From Herminiimonas sp. KBW02 (lineage in GTDB: Bacteria > Pseudomonadota > Gammaproteobacteria > Burkholderiales > Burkholderiaceae_D): a stretch of DNA of 64,000 nt. The stretch lies in the NCBI RefSeq assembly GCF_003852535.1, contig NZ_QAJP01000003.1, positions 1 through 64,000 of the forward strand. The letters run 5' to 3'. The notes under the pieces are model-generated. The model had not been told where the DNA came from. It ran no database searches and worked only from the letters and a program-made list of their open reading frames with translations. Positions 35,063 through 45,565 of this stretch are shown here, piece after piece. The stretch's first letter is position 1, and every line of letters starts with the position of its first letter. Made by a program: the position numbers and the translations under genes.

Positions 35063-35452
35063 TAAATTCCCCTGATTTTGAAAAAGAAATCGCCCCGCAA
35101 ATGCCTGGGCGAAGCAATGCGCTGTGATCGCAACGTCGTGCAATTCAATTGAGGAAGCATCCCTGTATGCCTCACCCCGACAGCGAGGTGGAGAATAGAA
35201 TTTAAATATTTCTGGTTGATGACAAATGGCTGATGAAAAATGTGTCTCACCGCTTTTAAGATTTATCGGATCGCGTGAATTTATGCGCAGCCTTACCTCT
35301 GTTTACCCGGGCGAAACCCGCAGAAACACTTGCTTACACTTCAATCGCAATTCCTGTCATCGCCAATTTTGGAAGGCACGTTTATGTACGCGTAGCTACG
35401 TAGAATCCCCTACTGCTCACTAGACACAACAAACAACACTTAAGGAAAAATC
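35063..35452. other. Intergenic region, 390 bp
   Basis: This lies between the divergent porin and the small exported-protein genes, and presumably holds both promoters. A 10-base perfect palindrome (CGTAGCTACG, 35391-35400) lies about 50 bases before the plus-strand gene. No other coding or RNA feature was recognised. Confidence 0.5.
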
Positions 35453-35791
35453 ATGTCGAACGCAATTCGTAAAACTCTGTCCCTGATTGGTGTAGTCGGC
35501 ATGCTGGCTGCTGTAAGTGCGCAGTCATTTGCTGCGACTGAATTTCAAAAAGAACATCCACGTCGCGCTGAAGTAAACCACCGCCTGGAAAACCAGGACA
35601 AACGCATACACCAGGAAGTAAAAGAAGGAAAGATGTCCAAGGCAGAAGCGAAGAAACTGCACAAGGATGACCATCAAATCCGTAAAGAAGAAAAAGCCAT
35701 GGCCAGCCAGAACGGCGGTCACATCACCAAGCTCGAACAAAAAACCCTGAACCAGCAAGAAAATAGTGTGAGCAAGCAAATCGGCAAATAA
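35453..35791 (+). CDS. Small exported, highly charged helical protein
   Basis: This 112-residue protein has signal peptide to about SFA-ATEFQK. The mature ~85 residues are Lys/Glu/His-rich and helical (NHRLENQDKRIHQEVKEGKM, KKLHKDDHQIRKEEKAM). Periplasmic proteins of this kind are common in betaproteobacteria with no proven role. AAGGA precedes the ATG. It is monocistronic, ending at a strong terminator. Confidence 0.75.
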   Translation: MSNAIRKTLSLIGVVGMLAAVSAQSFAATEFQKEHPRRAEVNHRLENQDKRIHQEVKEGKMSKAEAKKLHKDDHQIRKEEKAMASQNGGHITKLEQKTLNQQENSVSKQIGK

Positions 35792-35810
35792 TCGTCTATC
35801 TTGTGTACTG

Positions 35811-35843
35811 AATGAAAAGGCCTGTACAGGCCTTTTCATTTTG
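35811..35843 (+). terminator. Rho-independent terminator
   Basis: A 14-base perfect inverted repeat (AATGAAAAGGCCTG / CAGGCCTTTTCATT, 35811-35840) with T-rich sequence at the 3' side lies 20 bases after the small exported-protein gene. Confidence 0.9.
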
Positions 35844-35882
35844 CTAGCCGACCAGTCTGTCCCCTGCATCTTGCCCGGAGGC

Positions 35883-37421
35883 ATGAACGTGCACATCCCT
35901 ATTCGCCAACCACTACGTAGCGCCGCGCTACTGCTCATTTCAGTGTGCGCTTTGCAAACCCAAGCAGCACCTGTGACGCAGGATCAGCAAGCATTGCTGG
36001 TGTTGAATCGCCTGGGATACGGCCCGAAACCGGGCGACCTGGAACGCGTAAAGCAAATTGGCATAGACAACTATATAGAACAGCAATTACATCCGGAGAG
36101 CATCCCGCTACCACCCGCACTCAGTAATCGGCTCGCAGCACTGGAAACCGTGAATCAGCCCACCGGGGCAGTACTCGCCGAATTCCTCTCACTGCGCAAG
36201 GAAGCGCAACAGAATAAAGACGAAGAAGGAGCCAGGCAGCAGCAACGGCAATTCGTCACACGCCTGACCGACCAGACCGCCGAAGCCAGACTGGCGCGCG
36301 CCATTGATAGTCCGCGCCAGCTGGAAGAAGTCATGGTCGACTTTTGGTACAACCACTTCAATGTCTTCTCCGGCAAGGGCATAGACAAGGCGCTAGTCGC
36401 CAGCTACGAACGTGATGCGATCCGGCCGTATGTACTGGGTTCTTTCCGCGACTTGCTAGGCGCAACTGCCCGACATCCGGCCATGCTGTTCTATCTGGAT
36501 AACTGGTTATCGACTGCGGACAACGCAGTCGCGCGTGGCAAGAACCCGGGCAAACCCGCCGGCCTGAATGAAAATTACGCGCGTGAACTGATGGAGTTGC
36601 ATACGCTGGGCGTCGATGGCGGCTATAGTCAAAAAGATGTGACTGAACTCGCGCGCATCTTCACCGGCTGGACCTTCAATCAACGCGAACTGGCGACACG
36701 TGGTCGCGGCTTCTACTTCGATCCGAAGAAGCATGACAATGGCGACAAGCATTGGCTGGGCCGCAACATCACGGCGCAAGGACAAGGCGAAGGTGAAGCG
36801 GCACTCGACATCCTCGCCATGCATCCGGCCACCGCACACCATCTCAGCTATCAACTCGCGCAATACTTCGTGCAGGATCAGCCGCCTGCCGCATTGGTTG
36901 AGCGCCTGTCACGGCGCTATCTGGAAACCGGCGGCAATATCCGCGAAGTATTACGCGTGTTATTCAGCAGCCGCGAATTCAGCGCGCAAGCCGGGACCGG
37001 CAGCAAGTTCAAAACGCCCTATCAGTTCATCGTCTCAGCCGCACGTGCCGGCGAAGTACAGTTCACGAATGTGCGTCCGTTCATAAATGCGCTGAATCAG
37101 TTGGGCATGCCGCTCTATGGCTGTCAGACACCTGACGGTTACAAAAATACCCAGAGTGCATGGCTCAATCCGGACGCACTGACGCGCCGGATTACCTTTG
37201 CCAATGCACTGGCTTCCGGTCGCCTGCCACTAAACAAGGTTGACGGCAACACGATGGAAAGCACGCGCAATGTAGCGGCACCGACTGTATTGGATACCAA
37301 CACGCTGCTGTACACACTGGGCCCGGCTATTTCGGCAAGCACCCGCAACACGATAGAAAGCAGCCCGGCCGGATTACGCAGTGCGATGGTGCTGGGTAGT
37401 CCTGACTTCATGCAACAGTAA
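35883..37421 (+). CDS. DUF1800 family protein
   Basis: ATG 35883 behind CCGGAGG gives 512 residues with a signal peptide (cleavage near TQA-APVTQD). Family features include LNRLGYGPKPGDLERV near the mature N-terminus, VDFWYNHFNVFSGKG and NYARELMELHTLGVDGGYSQ. The family also has the FTGWTF segment, a YGC/TPDGY motif and a C-terminal LGSPDFMQQ. DUF1800 proteins are exported, of unknown activity, and usually paired with a DUF1501 gene, as here. Confidence 0.9.
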   Translation: MNVHIPIRQPLRSAALLLISVCALQTQAAPVTQDQQALLVLNRLGYGPKPGDLERVKQIGIDNYIEQQLHPESIPLPPALSNRLAALETVNQPTGAVLAEFLSLRKEAQQNKDEEGARQQQRQFVTRLTDQTAEARLARAIDSPRQLEEVMVDFWYNHFNVFSGKGIDKALVASYERDAIRPYVLGSFRDLLGATARHPAMLFYLDNWLSTADNAVARGKNPGKPAGLNENYARELMELHTLGVDGGYSQKDVTELARIFTGWTFNQRELATRGRGFYFDPKKHDNGDKHWLGRNITAQGQGEGEAALDILAMHPATAHHLSYQLAQYFVQDQPPAALVERLSRRYLETGGNIREVLRVLFSSREFSAQAGTGSKFKTPYQFIVSAARAGEVQFTNVRPFINALNQLGMPLYGCQTPDGYKNTQSAWLNPDALTRRITFANALASGRLPLNKVDGNTMESTRNVAAPTVLDTNTLLYTLGPAISASTRNTIESSPAGLRSAMVLGSPDFMQQ

Positions 37422-37448
37422 TTACCAGGATTAAAGACGAGGCCCGCT

Positions 37449-38684
37449 ATGCAACGCAGGAACTTCTTACACATGATGGCCGCCACCGGACTCCTGATCC
37501 CGGTTGGCAGCTCGGCCTGGGCCGCGGCCGGTGACGCGCAGACTGCCAACAAGCGCAAACTCATCGTGGTCATGCTGCGCGGTGCGGTCGACGGCCTGAA
37601 TGTGGTCGCCCCTTACGGCGATCCTGAATATGCGCGTTTACGTCCGACCATAGGACTGGCCGCACCCGGACAGGACAATGGCGCACTCGATCTCGATGGA
37701 TACTTCGGCCTGCATCCGGCACTCGCACCCTTGCAAACCTTATGGAACGAAAAGAAACTGGCCTTCGTCCATGCGAGTGGCTCGCCGGATCCGACCCGTT
37801 CCCATTTCGATGCGCAAGACTATATGGAGTCCGGCACACCCGGCAAAAAATCAACGCAGGATGGCTGGCTCAATCGCATGTTGACGATACTGCCGGGCCC
37901 GGTTTCGCCAACCCGCGCCATCAGCATAGGGCCATTGATGCCGCGCATACTGACCGGTCGCGCATCCGCCACCAACCTGCCCGCAGGCGACGCCGGCGGC
38001 AAGGCCAACCTGCTGGACAAACCACAAGTCGGTAACGCTTTTGACCAACTCTACCAAAACAATGAGAAATTTGGCCGCACCTACCAGGACGCCAAGGATG
38101 CGCACAAGGAAGTCATGAGCGCATCGCTGGAAAACGAAATGCAAATGGCCAACAACGGTGCGCCTTTGCCGAATGGTTTCCCCAAGGATGCGGCACGCCT
38201 GGCCAAACTGATGCGCAGCGATATCAATATACAACTGGCCTTCGTCGCGCTCGGCGGCTGGGATACGCATGCTAATCAGGGCAGCGGCACTGGGCAACTG
38301 GCGAATCGCCTGGCTCCTTTGGGGCAAGGACTCGCCACCCTGGCGCAACAACTGGGGCCGGTATTCCAGGACACCAGCATCGTCGTTATGTCAGAGTTTG
38401 GCCGTACCGCCAGGCAGAACGGCAATGGCGGCACCGATCACGGCCACGGCAACGTGATGTGGTTACTGGGTGGTGATATAGCCGGTGGCAAGGTATATGG
38501 TGACTGGCAGGGATTGTCGGGCGGCGGTTTGCATGAAGGGCGCGACCTGCCTGTCACGACCGACTTCCGCGCCGTGCTGGCACAGATCGCGGAACGTCAT
38601 CTTTATCTGAATGACAAACAACTGGGGCAGTTATTCCCGGCTGGCCCGTCGTTCGGCAGCAATATCAATTTCATGCGTAGCTGA
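37449..38684 (+). CDS. DUF1501 family protein with Tat signal
   Basis: This 411-residue protein begins MQRRNFLHMMAATGLLIPVG, a twin-arginine signal (RRNFL), so it is probably folded in the cytoplasm before export. The family core includes VVMLRGAVDGLNVVAPYGD, SHFDAQDYMESGTPG, ALGGWDTHANQG and VVMSEFGRTARQNGNGGTDH. The last of these is a metal-enzyme-like motif of the sulfatase/phosphatase superfamily relationship suggested for DUF1501. It follows the DUF1800 gene by 27 bases, the usual two-gene operon. Confidence 0.9.
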   Translation: MQRRNFLHMMAATGLLIPVGSSAWAAAGDAQTANKRKLIVVMLRGAVDGLNVVAPYGDPEYARLRPTIGLAAPGQDNGALDLDGYFGLHPALAPLQTLWNEKKLAFVHASGSPDPTRSHFDAQDYMESGTPGKKSTQDGWLNRMLTILPGPVSPTRAISIGPLMPRILTGRASATNLPAGDAGGKANLLDKPQVGNAFDQLYQNNEKFGRTYQDAKDAHKEVMSASLENEMQMANNGAPLPNGFPKDAARLAKLMRSDINIQLAFVALGGWDTHANQGSGTGQLANRLAPLGQGLATLAQQLGPVFQDTSIVVMSEFGRTARQNGNGGTDHGHGNVMWLLGGDIAGGKVYGDWQGLSGGGLHEGRDLPVTTDFRAVLAQIAERHLYLNDKQLGQLFPAGPSFGSNINFMRS

Positions 38685-38710
38685 AACTGAACATCCGGCC
38701 AGGCCAAATA

Positions 38711-38740
38711 AAAAACCGGCGTCAGCCGGCTTTTTATTTT
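38711..38740. terminator. Bidirectional terminator between DUF1501 gene and gpmA
   Basis: The stem CCGGC / GCCGG with loop GTCA is flanked by A-run and T-run sequence on the two sides (AAAAAA...TTTTTATTTT). It can terminate both convergent transcripts; the stem is short. Confidence 0.75.
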
Positions 38741-38743
38741 TAC

Positions 38744-39466
38744 TTACAGTATCGCGGATGCACCCGGATGCGGAATATCTGTCATCGATTTTCTTTCCAG
38801 CACCCGCAGTGCGGTATCCAGTTTATAAACCAGCGGTACACTATTCGGTACATCGAAGCGCGCGACTTCTTCGTCCGGCATATCTTCCAGCAATTTGACC
38901 AGTGCACGCTGGCTATTGCCATGCGAAGAAATAATCACATCCTTGCCCTGCTTCAGCACCGGCGCGATCGTCTCGTTCCACACCACTCGCACCCGCTCCA
39001 CCGTATCTTGCAGTGATTCACCGAGCGGCAATGCAGCACGTGGTACATCCTTATAGCGCGCCTGCTGTTGCGGAGCGCGTACATCAGCGCTATCCATCAG
39101 TGGCGGACGACTGTCAAAACCACGCCGCCAGGCCCACACCTGATCTTCGCCGAAGCGCTCTATCATCTCCGCACGGCTATGGCCGGTCAGTGCGCCGTAA
39201 TGACGTTCGTTCAGACGCCAATGACTGATGACTGGCGTAAACATCGCATCCATCTCATCCAGAATCAGCCATTGCGAACGTATGGTGCGTTTCAACATGG
39301 AAGTAATCGCGAGGTCGAAACGGAAACCAGCCTTGGCCAGCGCACGCCCGGCACAACGTGCCTGCTCTATGCCATTCGCGGTCAGGTCGATATCTGCCCA
39401 GCCGGTAAAGCGGTTTTCCCTGTTCCACTGTGACTCGCCATGGCGAACAATCACCAGATTACCCAT
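38744..39466 (-). CDS. gpmA: 2,3-bisphosphoglycerate-dependent phosphoglycerate mutase
   Basis: The enzyme interconverts 2- and 3-phosphoglycerate in glycolysis. ATG 39466 gives 240 residues beginning MGNLVIVRHGESQWN, with His9 as the phospho-histidine. ENRFTGWADIDLT, LNERHYGALTG and SSHGNSQRALV (second catalytic His) follow. An in-frame start at 39496 adds ten residues not found in the family. Length and motifs are typical. Confidence 0.95.
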   Translation of the reverse strand: MGNLVIVRHGESQWNRENRFTGWADIDLTANGIEQARCAGRALAKAGFRFDLAITSMLKRTIRSQWLILDEMDAMFTPVISHWRLNERHYGALTGHSRAEMIERFGEDQVWAWRRGFDSRPPLMDSADVRAPQQQARYKDVPRAALPLGESLQDTVERVRVVWNETIAPVLKQGKDVIISSHGNSQRALVKLLEDMPDEEVARFDVPNSVPLVYKLDTALRVLERKSMTDIPHPGASAIL

Positions 39467-39729
39467 TACTTTTCTCGTATCGAAGCAACAAAGCATGAAG
39501 ATTAACTGAGATTCGACTTGGCCGGAGCATCTGCCGCATTTTTCATTCTGCTTAAAAACAGCGAAAATAGCCGGATAGCATTAAGGCAAATGTAAAGAAA
39601 GTCCGCAAAATGGCTATTTAGAAAGCAAACACCGGGCTTTTTGGGGAAAATAGAAGGAATTTTTCAGGGCAGGCAGAGTCAATCAACAGCGCCTCGCCCG
39701 ATATGCGCTCATTTTGGAGAATTTAGTTT

Positions 39730-40350
39730 ATGCAATTCAGCTCCCGCATCCTGTTGTCAGCACTGATGCTGGCAACGATCGCCGGTTGCGCAGGGTCCAA
39801 GCCTGTTGCCTATCAAACGGAAAAATTCGATTCGACTGAAATTTATGCACGCCGCTTTACGGTTTCGTCCGAAGTCGCATGCGAGGCGGTGCGTCGCACC
39901 TTGTTGAGCCAGGGCTATGTCATCAGCGCATCCACCACCACGCAAATCGATGCGCGCAAGAGTTTCCAGCCGGAGAATGACGTCCACGTGCAGATCGCCT
40001 TCCGCGTGGTGTGCACCACCGACAATGCCGATGGCAACCTGACCTCGGTATTTGCGAATGCGCTGGAAGATCGCTATGCGCTGAAGAAAATCAATAATTC
40101 GGCCAGCGTCGGTGTCGGTGCACTGGGTTCCTTGTCCCTGCCGTTTTCATCGAGCGATGATTCGCTGGTCAAGGTTGCCAGCACCACGATTGCATCGGAA
40201 AAATTTTATTCCCGCTTCTTCCAGCTGGTGGAACGCTACCTGACGAACGAGGCAGCGCCCGCACCGGAAGCACTGGAAATGCCGGACGAGCATTTACGCC
40301 CGCCCTTCAAAACGCGCGCAGTACCTATCCCTGCGGCCCAGCAACAGTAG
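39730..40350 (+). CDS. DUF2242 lipoprotein
   Basis: This 206-residue protein has signal peptide with lipobox IAGC. The mature protein contains DSTEIYARRFTVSSEVACEAVRRTLLSQGY and later VTSVFANALEDRYALKK-like sequence (LTSVFANALEDRY). It matches DUF2242 lipoproteins, function unknown. TTGGAGA precedes the ATG. Its 3' end overlaps the 3' end of the convergent outer membrane factor gene by 26 bases. Confidence 0.8.
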   Translation: MQFSSRILLSALMLATIAGCAGSKPVAYQTEKFDSTEIYARRFTVSSEVACEAVRRTLLSQGYVISASTTTQIDARKSFQPENDVHVQIAFRVVCTTDNADGNLTSVFANALEDRYALKKINNSASVGVGALGSLSLPFSSSDDSLVKVASTTIASEKFYSRFFQLVERYLTNEAAPAPEALEMPDEHLRPPFKTRAVPIPAAQQQ

Positions 40351-41722
40351 CCTGCCAGCCACCACCGAGCGCCTTGTACAGACTGACGGAGGCCTGCAAA
40401 CGCAGCGTACGCAATTGCGCTGCGGCATCCTGCGCCGTATATAAAGTGCGCTGCGCATCCAGCAAAGTCAGCGACGTTTCCGCCCCCGCGCGATAGCGCG
40501 ACTCAGCCAGATCAAAAGCACGCTGCGCCTGGCGCAATTCTTCATCTTGCGCAGTGCGTTGTGCATCGATACCGCTCAGCGCATTCAATGCCGTCTCGAC
40601 ATCGCCGAAAGCAGCAACGATGGCGCGTCGATAATTGGCCAGCAATTCTTCCCTTTGCGCCAGCGCCAGGTCACGCCCTGCAGCCAGTCGCCCGGCATTA
40701 AAGATAGGCGCAGCCAGGCCAGCGGCCAGGCTATACACCGGATTATCAAATACGCTGCTGACACGATTGCTGCCCGCAGTCACCTCGCCACCCAGGGTAA
40801 TCCGCGGCAGCATCGCCGCGCGTGCCGCGATGATGTTTGCATCAGCCCGTGCCAGTTGCGCTTCCGCCCGTGCGATATCCGGACGACGCGTCAGCAATGC
40901 AGCTGGCAAGCCCGCGCCCGTGGTCGGTGCCTGCAAGCCTTTTAAATCAGTCGCCGCCAGACTCAGCAAGGATGGGTTACGCCCCAGCAGCACGGCCAGG
41001 GTCGTCTGGCTGTCTTCCGCTTGCTGGCGAATAGCGGCACGGGCGCGCATTTGCGCTGCCAGCACGCCACGCTGCTGCGCCAGTTCCAGCGGATTGGCCG
41101 CACCGGCGCGCGCACGCGACTCGATCACACCCAGCAAGCGCTGCGCACTCGCCACACTGAGATCAGCAATCGCCGCCCGTTCACGCAAACCCATGGTTTG
41201 CAGCCAGGCTGAAGCAACACCGGCAGTCACTGTCAGGTATACCGTGTCGCGATCAAATTCCGCTGCACGCAAATCGGCCCGTGCACTATCGCGCAAGGCA
41301 CGGGTGCGACCCCAGAAATCCAGTTCATAGCTGGCCGTCAATCCGGCCTGGTACACGGTGCCGCTAGGCGTGCCATTGCCGTCACCGCCGAGGCGCCCGT
41401 TACGCGTCGCACCAACATTGCCATTCAATTCAGGCAGCAAGGCTGCACCGGCAATCGTCGCTGCTGCCTGCGCCTGCCTCACCCGGGCCACCGCTGCCGC
41501 CAGATCATAGCTTTGCAATTGCGCCGTTTCGAGCAAGCCATCCAGCTCGGTGCTGCCAAAACTACGCCACCAGTCGCGCGTCACGATGGAAGTCAGGGCA
41601 TCACCCTGCTGCGCTTGCCTCCATTGCGGTGCCACTTCCGGCGCCAAAGTTTCTTGCGTACTTTGCGTCGCACAGCCGGCGAGCAACAAGGCAGCAGAAA
41701 ATCCCATCAATATCTTCTTCAT
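40325..41722 (-). CDS. Outer membrane efflux factor (NodT/OprM family lipoprotein)
   Basis: This 465-residue protein has signal peptide with lipobox LLAGC, then two outer-membrane-factor repeats. The pattern YDLAAAVARVRQAQAAATIA, LTASYELDFWGR, TRRPDIARAEAQLARADANI and ESRYRAGAETSLTLLDAQR is diagnostic of NodT-type TolC relatives. It forms the outer membrane channel of a tripartite pump with the MacA/MacB-like pair encoded directly upstream. It is the last gene of the leftward array. Confidence 0.93.
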   Translation of the reverse strand: MKKILMGFSAALLLAGCATQSTQETLAPEVAPQWRQAQQGDALTSIVTRDWWRSFGSTELDGLLETAQLQSYDLAAAVARVRQAQAAATIAGAALLPELNGNVGATRNGRLGGDGNGTPSGTVYQAGLTASYELDFWGRTRALRDSARADLRAAEFDRDTVYLTVTAGVASAWLQTMGLRERAAIADLSVASAQRLLGVIESRARAGAANPLELAQQRGVLAAQMRARAAIRQQAEDSQTTLAVLLGRNPSLLSLAATDLKGLQAPTTGAGLPAALLTRRPDIARAEAQLARADANIIAARAAMLPRITLGGEVTAGSNRVSSVFDNPVYSLAAGLAAPIFNAGRLAAGRDLALAQREELLANYRRAIVAAFGDVETALNALSGIDAQRTAQDEELRQAQRAFDLAESRYRAGAETSLTLLDAQRTLYTAQDAAAQLRTLRLQASVSLYKALGGGWQATVAGPQG

Positions 41723-41734
41723 TTCTTCATCCGC

Positions 41735-43687
41735 TTATTCAGAAGCCAAAGCGATCACAGGATCCAGACCGGCCGCCTTCTTCGCCGGCATGTAGCCGAA
41801 AATCAAACCGGTAGCGACCGCACAGGCAAATGCACCGATGATGGCCGACAGCGAAAAAATCACCGCCACATTCCAGAACAACAGCGCCGCGCCTATCGCC
41901 AGGCCGGAAACCACACCGATCACACCGCCCACCACCGACACCAGCACTGCTTCAGTCAGGAACTGGCGCAGGATGTCGCGTTCGCGTGCGCCGGTTGCCA
42001 TACGTATACCGATTTCACGTGTGCGTTCACGTACCGTCATCAGCATTACATTCATCACTCCGATACCGCCGACGATCAGGGACACGGCGGCAATCAGGCC
42101 CAGCATCATTTTCATCGCGTTACTGGTTTGCGCAGCAGCCTGCAATTTTGCTGCGGCATTACCGATACGGAAGTCATCGCGTCCGCGTCGTTCTATCAGC
42201 AGCTTTCTCATCGCAGCTTCGGCCGCCTGCACCTGATCTTCCGACGCGGCTTCAACCACCGTGTAATCCGGTTCGGCACGTGCATCGTAGACGCGCATGC
42301 GGCCGGAGTTGTACGGGATGAAGACCATTTCGTCGTAATCCTGCGAGCCGGAATCCGCACCGCGCTCAGCCATCACGCCTATCACTTCAAACGGCGCATC
42401 GACGATCAGGATTTGTTTGCCAAGAGGATCACTGCCATCCGGGAAGAAGTTCTTCCATGCCTTGTGGCCGATCACCACTACCGGCGCCAGATCACGGTCT
42501 TCCGCCGGTGTGAAGAAACGCCCCTTGCCGACGCGCCAGCGATGCACCAGCGGCATCACGTAGGCGCTGGCGAATGCGTAGACCTGGCGATCAACGTTGC
42601 CATAACGTACGGTGACCGGATCGCCGATGATGGGCATAACGTGACCGATTTCCGGCAAGGCCGCGACCGCGTCCAGATCTTCTATCGTCAGCCGTCCCGG
42701 CGGGCCACCATTCGACGGATGCCCGCTACCCAGATACATAATGGTGGTACCGAGCGATCCCATTTCATCGATAACGCGTTGCTTGGCACCTTCACCCACG
42801 GCCAGCATCACGATCACCGAGGCGACACCAATCACGATGCCGAGCAGGGTCAGGCCGGTACGCGTACGATTCAAGCGCATGCCGCGCCATGCGGTACGCG
42901 CTGCTTCACGCAAATCGTCCCAGAACGAAGCCCCGGCGTCGCGTCCTGCTTGCGTCATATCCGGTGCAGGCAAAGCTTGTTTAATAGTCGACACGCCGGA
43001 GTCACCGACGATTTCACCATCGCGTATTTCTATGACACGCCGCGCCTGATCCGCGACATCGCGATCATGTGTAATCAGGATAATGGTGTGTCCGGCATCG
43101 GCCAGTTCATTCAGCAGCGCCATGACTTCCGCACCGCTCTTGCTATCCAGCGCACCCGTCGGCTCATCAGCGAGGATGATGCGGCCGCCATTCATCAGGG
43201 CGCGTGCAATCGAGACCCGTTGCTGCTGCCCGCCGGATAACTGGCTCGGCCGATTATCCAGTTTGTCGCTCAGGCCGAGGCGTGTGAGCAAGGCCGAGGC
43301 ACGTGCCGCGCGCTCATCTTCCGGCATACCGGCATAGATGGCGGGCACTTCAACGTTCTCCCGGGCGGACTCGGTTGCTATCAGGTGATAACCCTGGAAC
43401 ACGAAACCGAAAGCCTCACGTCGCAACCATGCCAGTTCATCGCTATCCAGCGTGGCGACATCGCGCCCGCTAAACAGATAGCTGCCCGAGCTCGGCCTGT
43501 CCAGACAACCCAGCAAATGCATCAATGTCGACTTACCAGACCCGGAAGCACCGACGATCGCCACGAACTCACCGGCGTGTATCTTCAGCGATAAACCATG
43601 CAGTACTTCTACCGCCGGGGCATCGCCATTTCCTCCGTATTGCTTGCGTATCTCTCGCAGCTCAATCAGCGGCGCGTCTGTTACCAC
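41735..43687 (-). CDS. macB: MacB-like ABC exporter (PvdT type candidate)
   Basis: This 650-residue protein has an N-terminal ATPase: Walker [10 protein letters not shown], signature [15 protein letters not shown] and Walker [14 protein letters not shown] MacB periplasmic core (about 290-520) and four membrane helices complete the MacB topology (C-terminal segments [20 protein letters not shown] and [17 protein letters not shown]). MacB-type transporters drive efflux of substrates from the periplasm through an outer membrane channel; homologue PvdT exports and recycles pyoverdine. GTG 43687 is preceded by GGAGG and overlaps the macA stop by seven bases. The iron-uptake neighbours favour a siderophore substrate over macrolides. 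Confidence 0.92.
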   Translation of the reverse strand: MVTDAPLIELREIRKQYGGNGDAPAVEVLHGLSLKIHAGEFVAIVGASGSGKSTLMHLLGCLDRPSSGSYLFSGRDVATLDSDELAWLRREAFGFVFQGYHLIATESARENVEVPAIYAGMPEDERAARASALLTRLGLSDKLDNRPSQLSGGQQQRVSIARALMNGGRIILADEPTGALDSKSGAEVMALLNELADAGHTIILITHDRDVADQARRVIEIRDGEIVGDSGVSTIKQALPAPDMTQAGRDAGASFWDDLREAARTAWRGMRLNRTRTGLTLLGIVIGVASVIVMLAVGEGAKQRVIDEMGSLGTTIMYLGSGHPSNGGPPGRLTIEDLDAVAALPEIGHVMPIIGDPVTVRYGNVDRQVYAFASAYVMPLVHRWRVGKGRFFTPAEDRDLAPVVVIGHKAWKNFFPDGSDPLGKQILIVDAPFEVIGVMAERGADSGSQDYDEMVFIPYNSGRMRVYDARAEPDYTVVEAASEDQVQAAEAAMRKLLIERRGRDDFRIGNAAAKLQAAAQTSNAMKMMLGLIAAVSLIVGGIGVMNVMLMTVRERTREIGIRMATGARERDILRQFLTEAVLVSVVGGVIGVVSGLAIGAALLFWNVAVIFSLSAIIGAFACAVATGLIFGYMPAKKAAGLDPVIALASE

Positions 43688-44859
43688 TGAAACCTCCGTG
43701 TCTTGGTCTGCGCCACGACCTCACCGGTAATCAGCTTTTCACCTTCCTTCAAACCTTCAACCACTTGCACCGCCAGCCGGTCGTTGACACCTGCACGCAC
43801 TTCACGTGTTTGCGGCTTGTCATCGCTGCCGAGGATACGTGCCGTGTACATCTGCGGTTTTTGTTCTACTGGTTGCAAGGCACTCAAAGGCGCTACCAGC
43901 ACGTCGCGCGCCGAAGCCGTGATGAAGGAAACCTGCGCCGTCATTTGCGGCAACAGTTCTGCATCCTTGTTATCCACATCGAACAAGACTGTGTATTGCA
44001 CCACTTTGCTGACCGGAGTCTGGTTCGGATTACTTTGTGTAGCCGGGGCCGCAGGCGGCGCTGGCAAGACCTGACGGACTTGTCCATTCCAGCGACGACG
44101 ATCACCGGCCAGCGTCGTAAAGTAGGCCGCCTGTCCTGCCTTGACGCGACGGATATCCGCCTCTGATACCGTGGTCCATACCGTCATTTCCGACAGATCG
44201 GCTATACGCATCAGCGTCGGCGTCTGGTAAGTTGCATTCAGCGTCTGCCCTTCTTTCGCATCGATGCCGATGACCGTACCACCCATCGGTGCATAAATCC
44301 GCGTGTAGCCGAGACGAGCCTCATCCGCCTTCAGGCTGGACTGGGTCTGTACGATGCGCGCCTGGGTCTGCGCAATGCGTGCCACGGCAGCGGCCAGATT
44401 GGCTTCCGCAGTCTGCACATCTTCCAGTCGCGTAGATTCGTCCTTGTGCATCTGCTGCTGGCGTTCATGCTGTTGTGCGCTTAATTTATGCTGCGCCTTT
44501 TGCTCTGCCAGCTGCGCCTGCAACTCGGTTTGTTGTGCACGTCCGGCATCCACGGTTGCCTGCAACACGCTGGCATCGATCTCTGCCAGCAATTGGCCCT
44601 TCTTGACGACATCACCCGGCTGCACATGCAGCTTCAATACCTGGCCGGATACCTGCGCGCCGACCTCAACCGAACTCATGGGCTGCAGCGTACCGATCGC
44701 CGTTACCGTCGCTTCAATATTGCCACGTACTACCGGTGCGACTTCATACTGTGCATCACCACGATTACCGGACCACAAACCGACCGCCGCCAATGCAGCG
44801 ACCAGCACCACCAGACCCACTGTCTTTTGCTTGCGGGTAAAGCTCTTGCGCGTATTCAT
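43681..44859 (-). CDS. macA: MacA-like periplasmic adaptor (PvdR type candidate)
   Basis: This 392-residue membrane-fusion protein has an N-terminal membrane anchor ([16 protein letters not shown]). Lipoyl half-motifs are [32 protein letters not shown] and its partner after the hairpin, [15 protein letters not shown]. An alpha-helical hairpin of Gln/Ala-rich heptads lies at about 115-185, followed by beta-barrel domains. It links MacB to the outer membrane factor. Its ATG shares one base with the preceding DUF4198 stop codon (TAATG), tying it to the iron-uptake genes upstream. Confidence 0.93.
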   Translation of the reverse strand: MNTRKSFTRKQKTVGLVVLVAALAAVGLWSGNRGDAQYEVAPVVRGNIEATVTAIGTLQPMSSVEVGAQVSGQVLKLHVQPGDVVKKGQLLAEIDASVLQATVDAGRAQQTELQAQLAEQKAQHKLSAQQHERQQQMHKDESTRLEDVQTAEANLAAAVARIAQTQARIVQTQSSLKADEARLGYTRIYAPMGGTVIGIDAKEGQTLNATYQTPTLMRIADLSEMTVWTTVSEADIRRVKAGQAAYFTTLAGDRRRWNGQVRQVLPAPPAAPATQSNPNQTPVSKVVQYTVLFDVDNKDAELLPQMTAQVSFITASARDVLVAPLSALQPVEQKPQMYTARILGSDDKPQTREVRAGVNDRLAVQVVEGLKEGEKLITGEVVAQTKTRRFQW

Positions 44860-45482
44860 TATTTGTTGACCTCAAACGTCAGCGTTGCCGTGTGGCGTAC
44901 ATCTTCATACTTCTTGCCATCCAGAGTAACGGAGCCATTGACGCGTGCCGACACTTCCAGGAAATAGCGTGCCGGGAACAAAGCGTTCAGCGTAACGGTG
45001 CCATCCTTAGCCGGCTTCAATACACGATGCCAGCCTTCCGAGGTTTCTACATTGACCTGCGACGCGGCCACCGTATTACCTTTCCATACCAGCTTGAAAG
45101 TATTGCCATTGGCTTCGGTCGGTACTAACTCCAGGTCGTTGACAGCCTTGGTTTCGCTGCGACCGTTCTTGGCCTGAAAATAATTCAGCACACCCTTTTC
45201 ACCGATACGCATTGCCGTCAGGCGCAAATCACCGCTGGCTGGGGCTGCGATATTCAGACGTTCTGCTTCCGTTGACAGCGGCAAATCCTTGCCATCAGCC
45301 AAAAAAGCACGCGCTGCGCTGAGACTAGCGGTAGATCCCTTTACCGCTTCAAACTCGCCGACATAAGCATGCGCCGCACCGGCCGCGTCACGCTCCAGCC
45401 AGACATAGTCGGCATGCGCCGCGGCGCTGGTCAGGAACAAGCTGGTGGCCAGCAGAGCAAAAGGAGAAAAGAAAATACGCAT
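44859..45482 (-). CDS. Exported DUF4198-like protein, copy 2
   Basis: ATG 45482 behind GAGGG gives 207 residues; upstream in-frame starts add non-signal sequence. The signal peptide is cleaved near AHA-DYVWLERD. The mature protein begins with the H/Y-V-W-x-E-R-D motif seen in copy 1, and it shares the pattern GDLRL...NGRSET and LELVPTEANGNTFKLVWKG with that copy. DUF4198-type proteins are periplasmic, metal-associated by context and related to carboxypeptidase-regulatory folds. It is translationally coupled to macA. Confidence 0.8.
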   Translation of the reverse strand: MRIFFSPFALLATSLFLTSAAAHADYVWLERDAAGAAHAYVGEFEAVKGSTASLSAARAFLADGKDLPLSTEAERLNIAAPASGDLRLTAMRIGEKGVLNYFQAKNGRSETKAVNDLELVPTEANGNTFKLVWKGNTVAASQVNVETSEGWHRVLKPAKDGTVTLNALFPARYFLEVSARVNGSVTLDGKKYEDVRHTATLTFEVNK

Positions 45483-45565
45483 AAACCCTCGTAAAAAAAT
45501 CATCCCGAACCAGGTCGGGGAAAAAGGATGCCGTGCGCCAGGCACAAGGTCATCCCGTCATTCAG

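Noticed and set aside
41513-43240. Very long open frame (575 codons) on the plus strand opposite macB
   Set aside because: It is antisense to conserved MacB sequence, rich in His/Arg/Gln as expected for a reverse-frame shadow, and matches no family.
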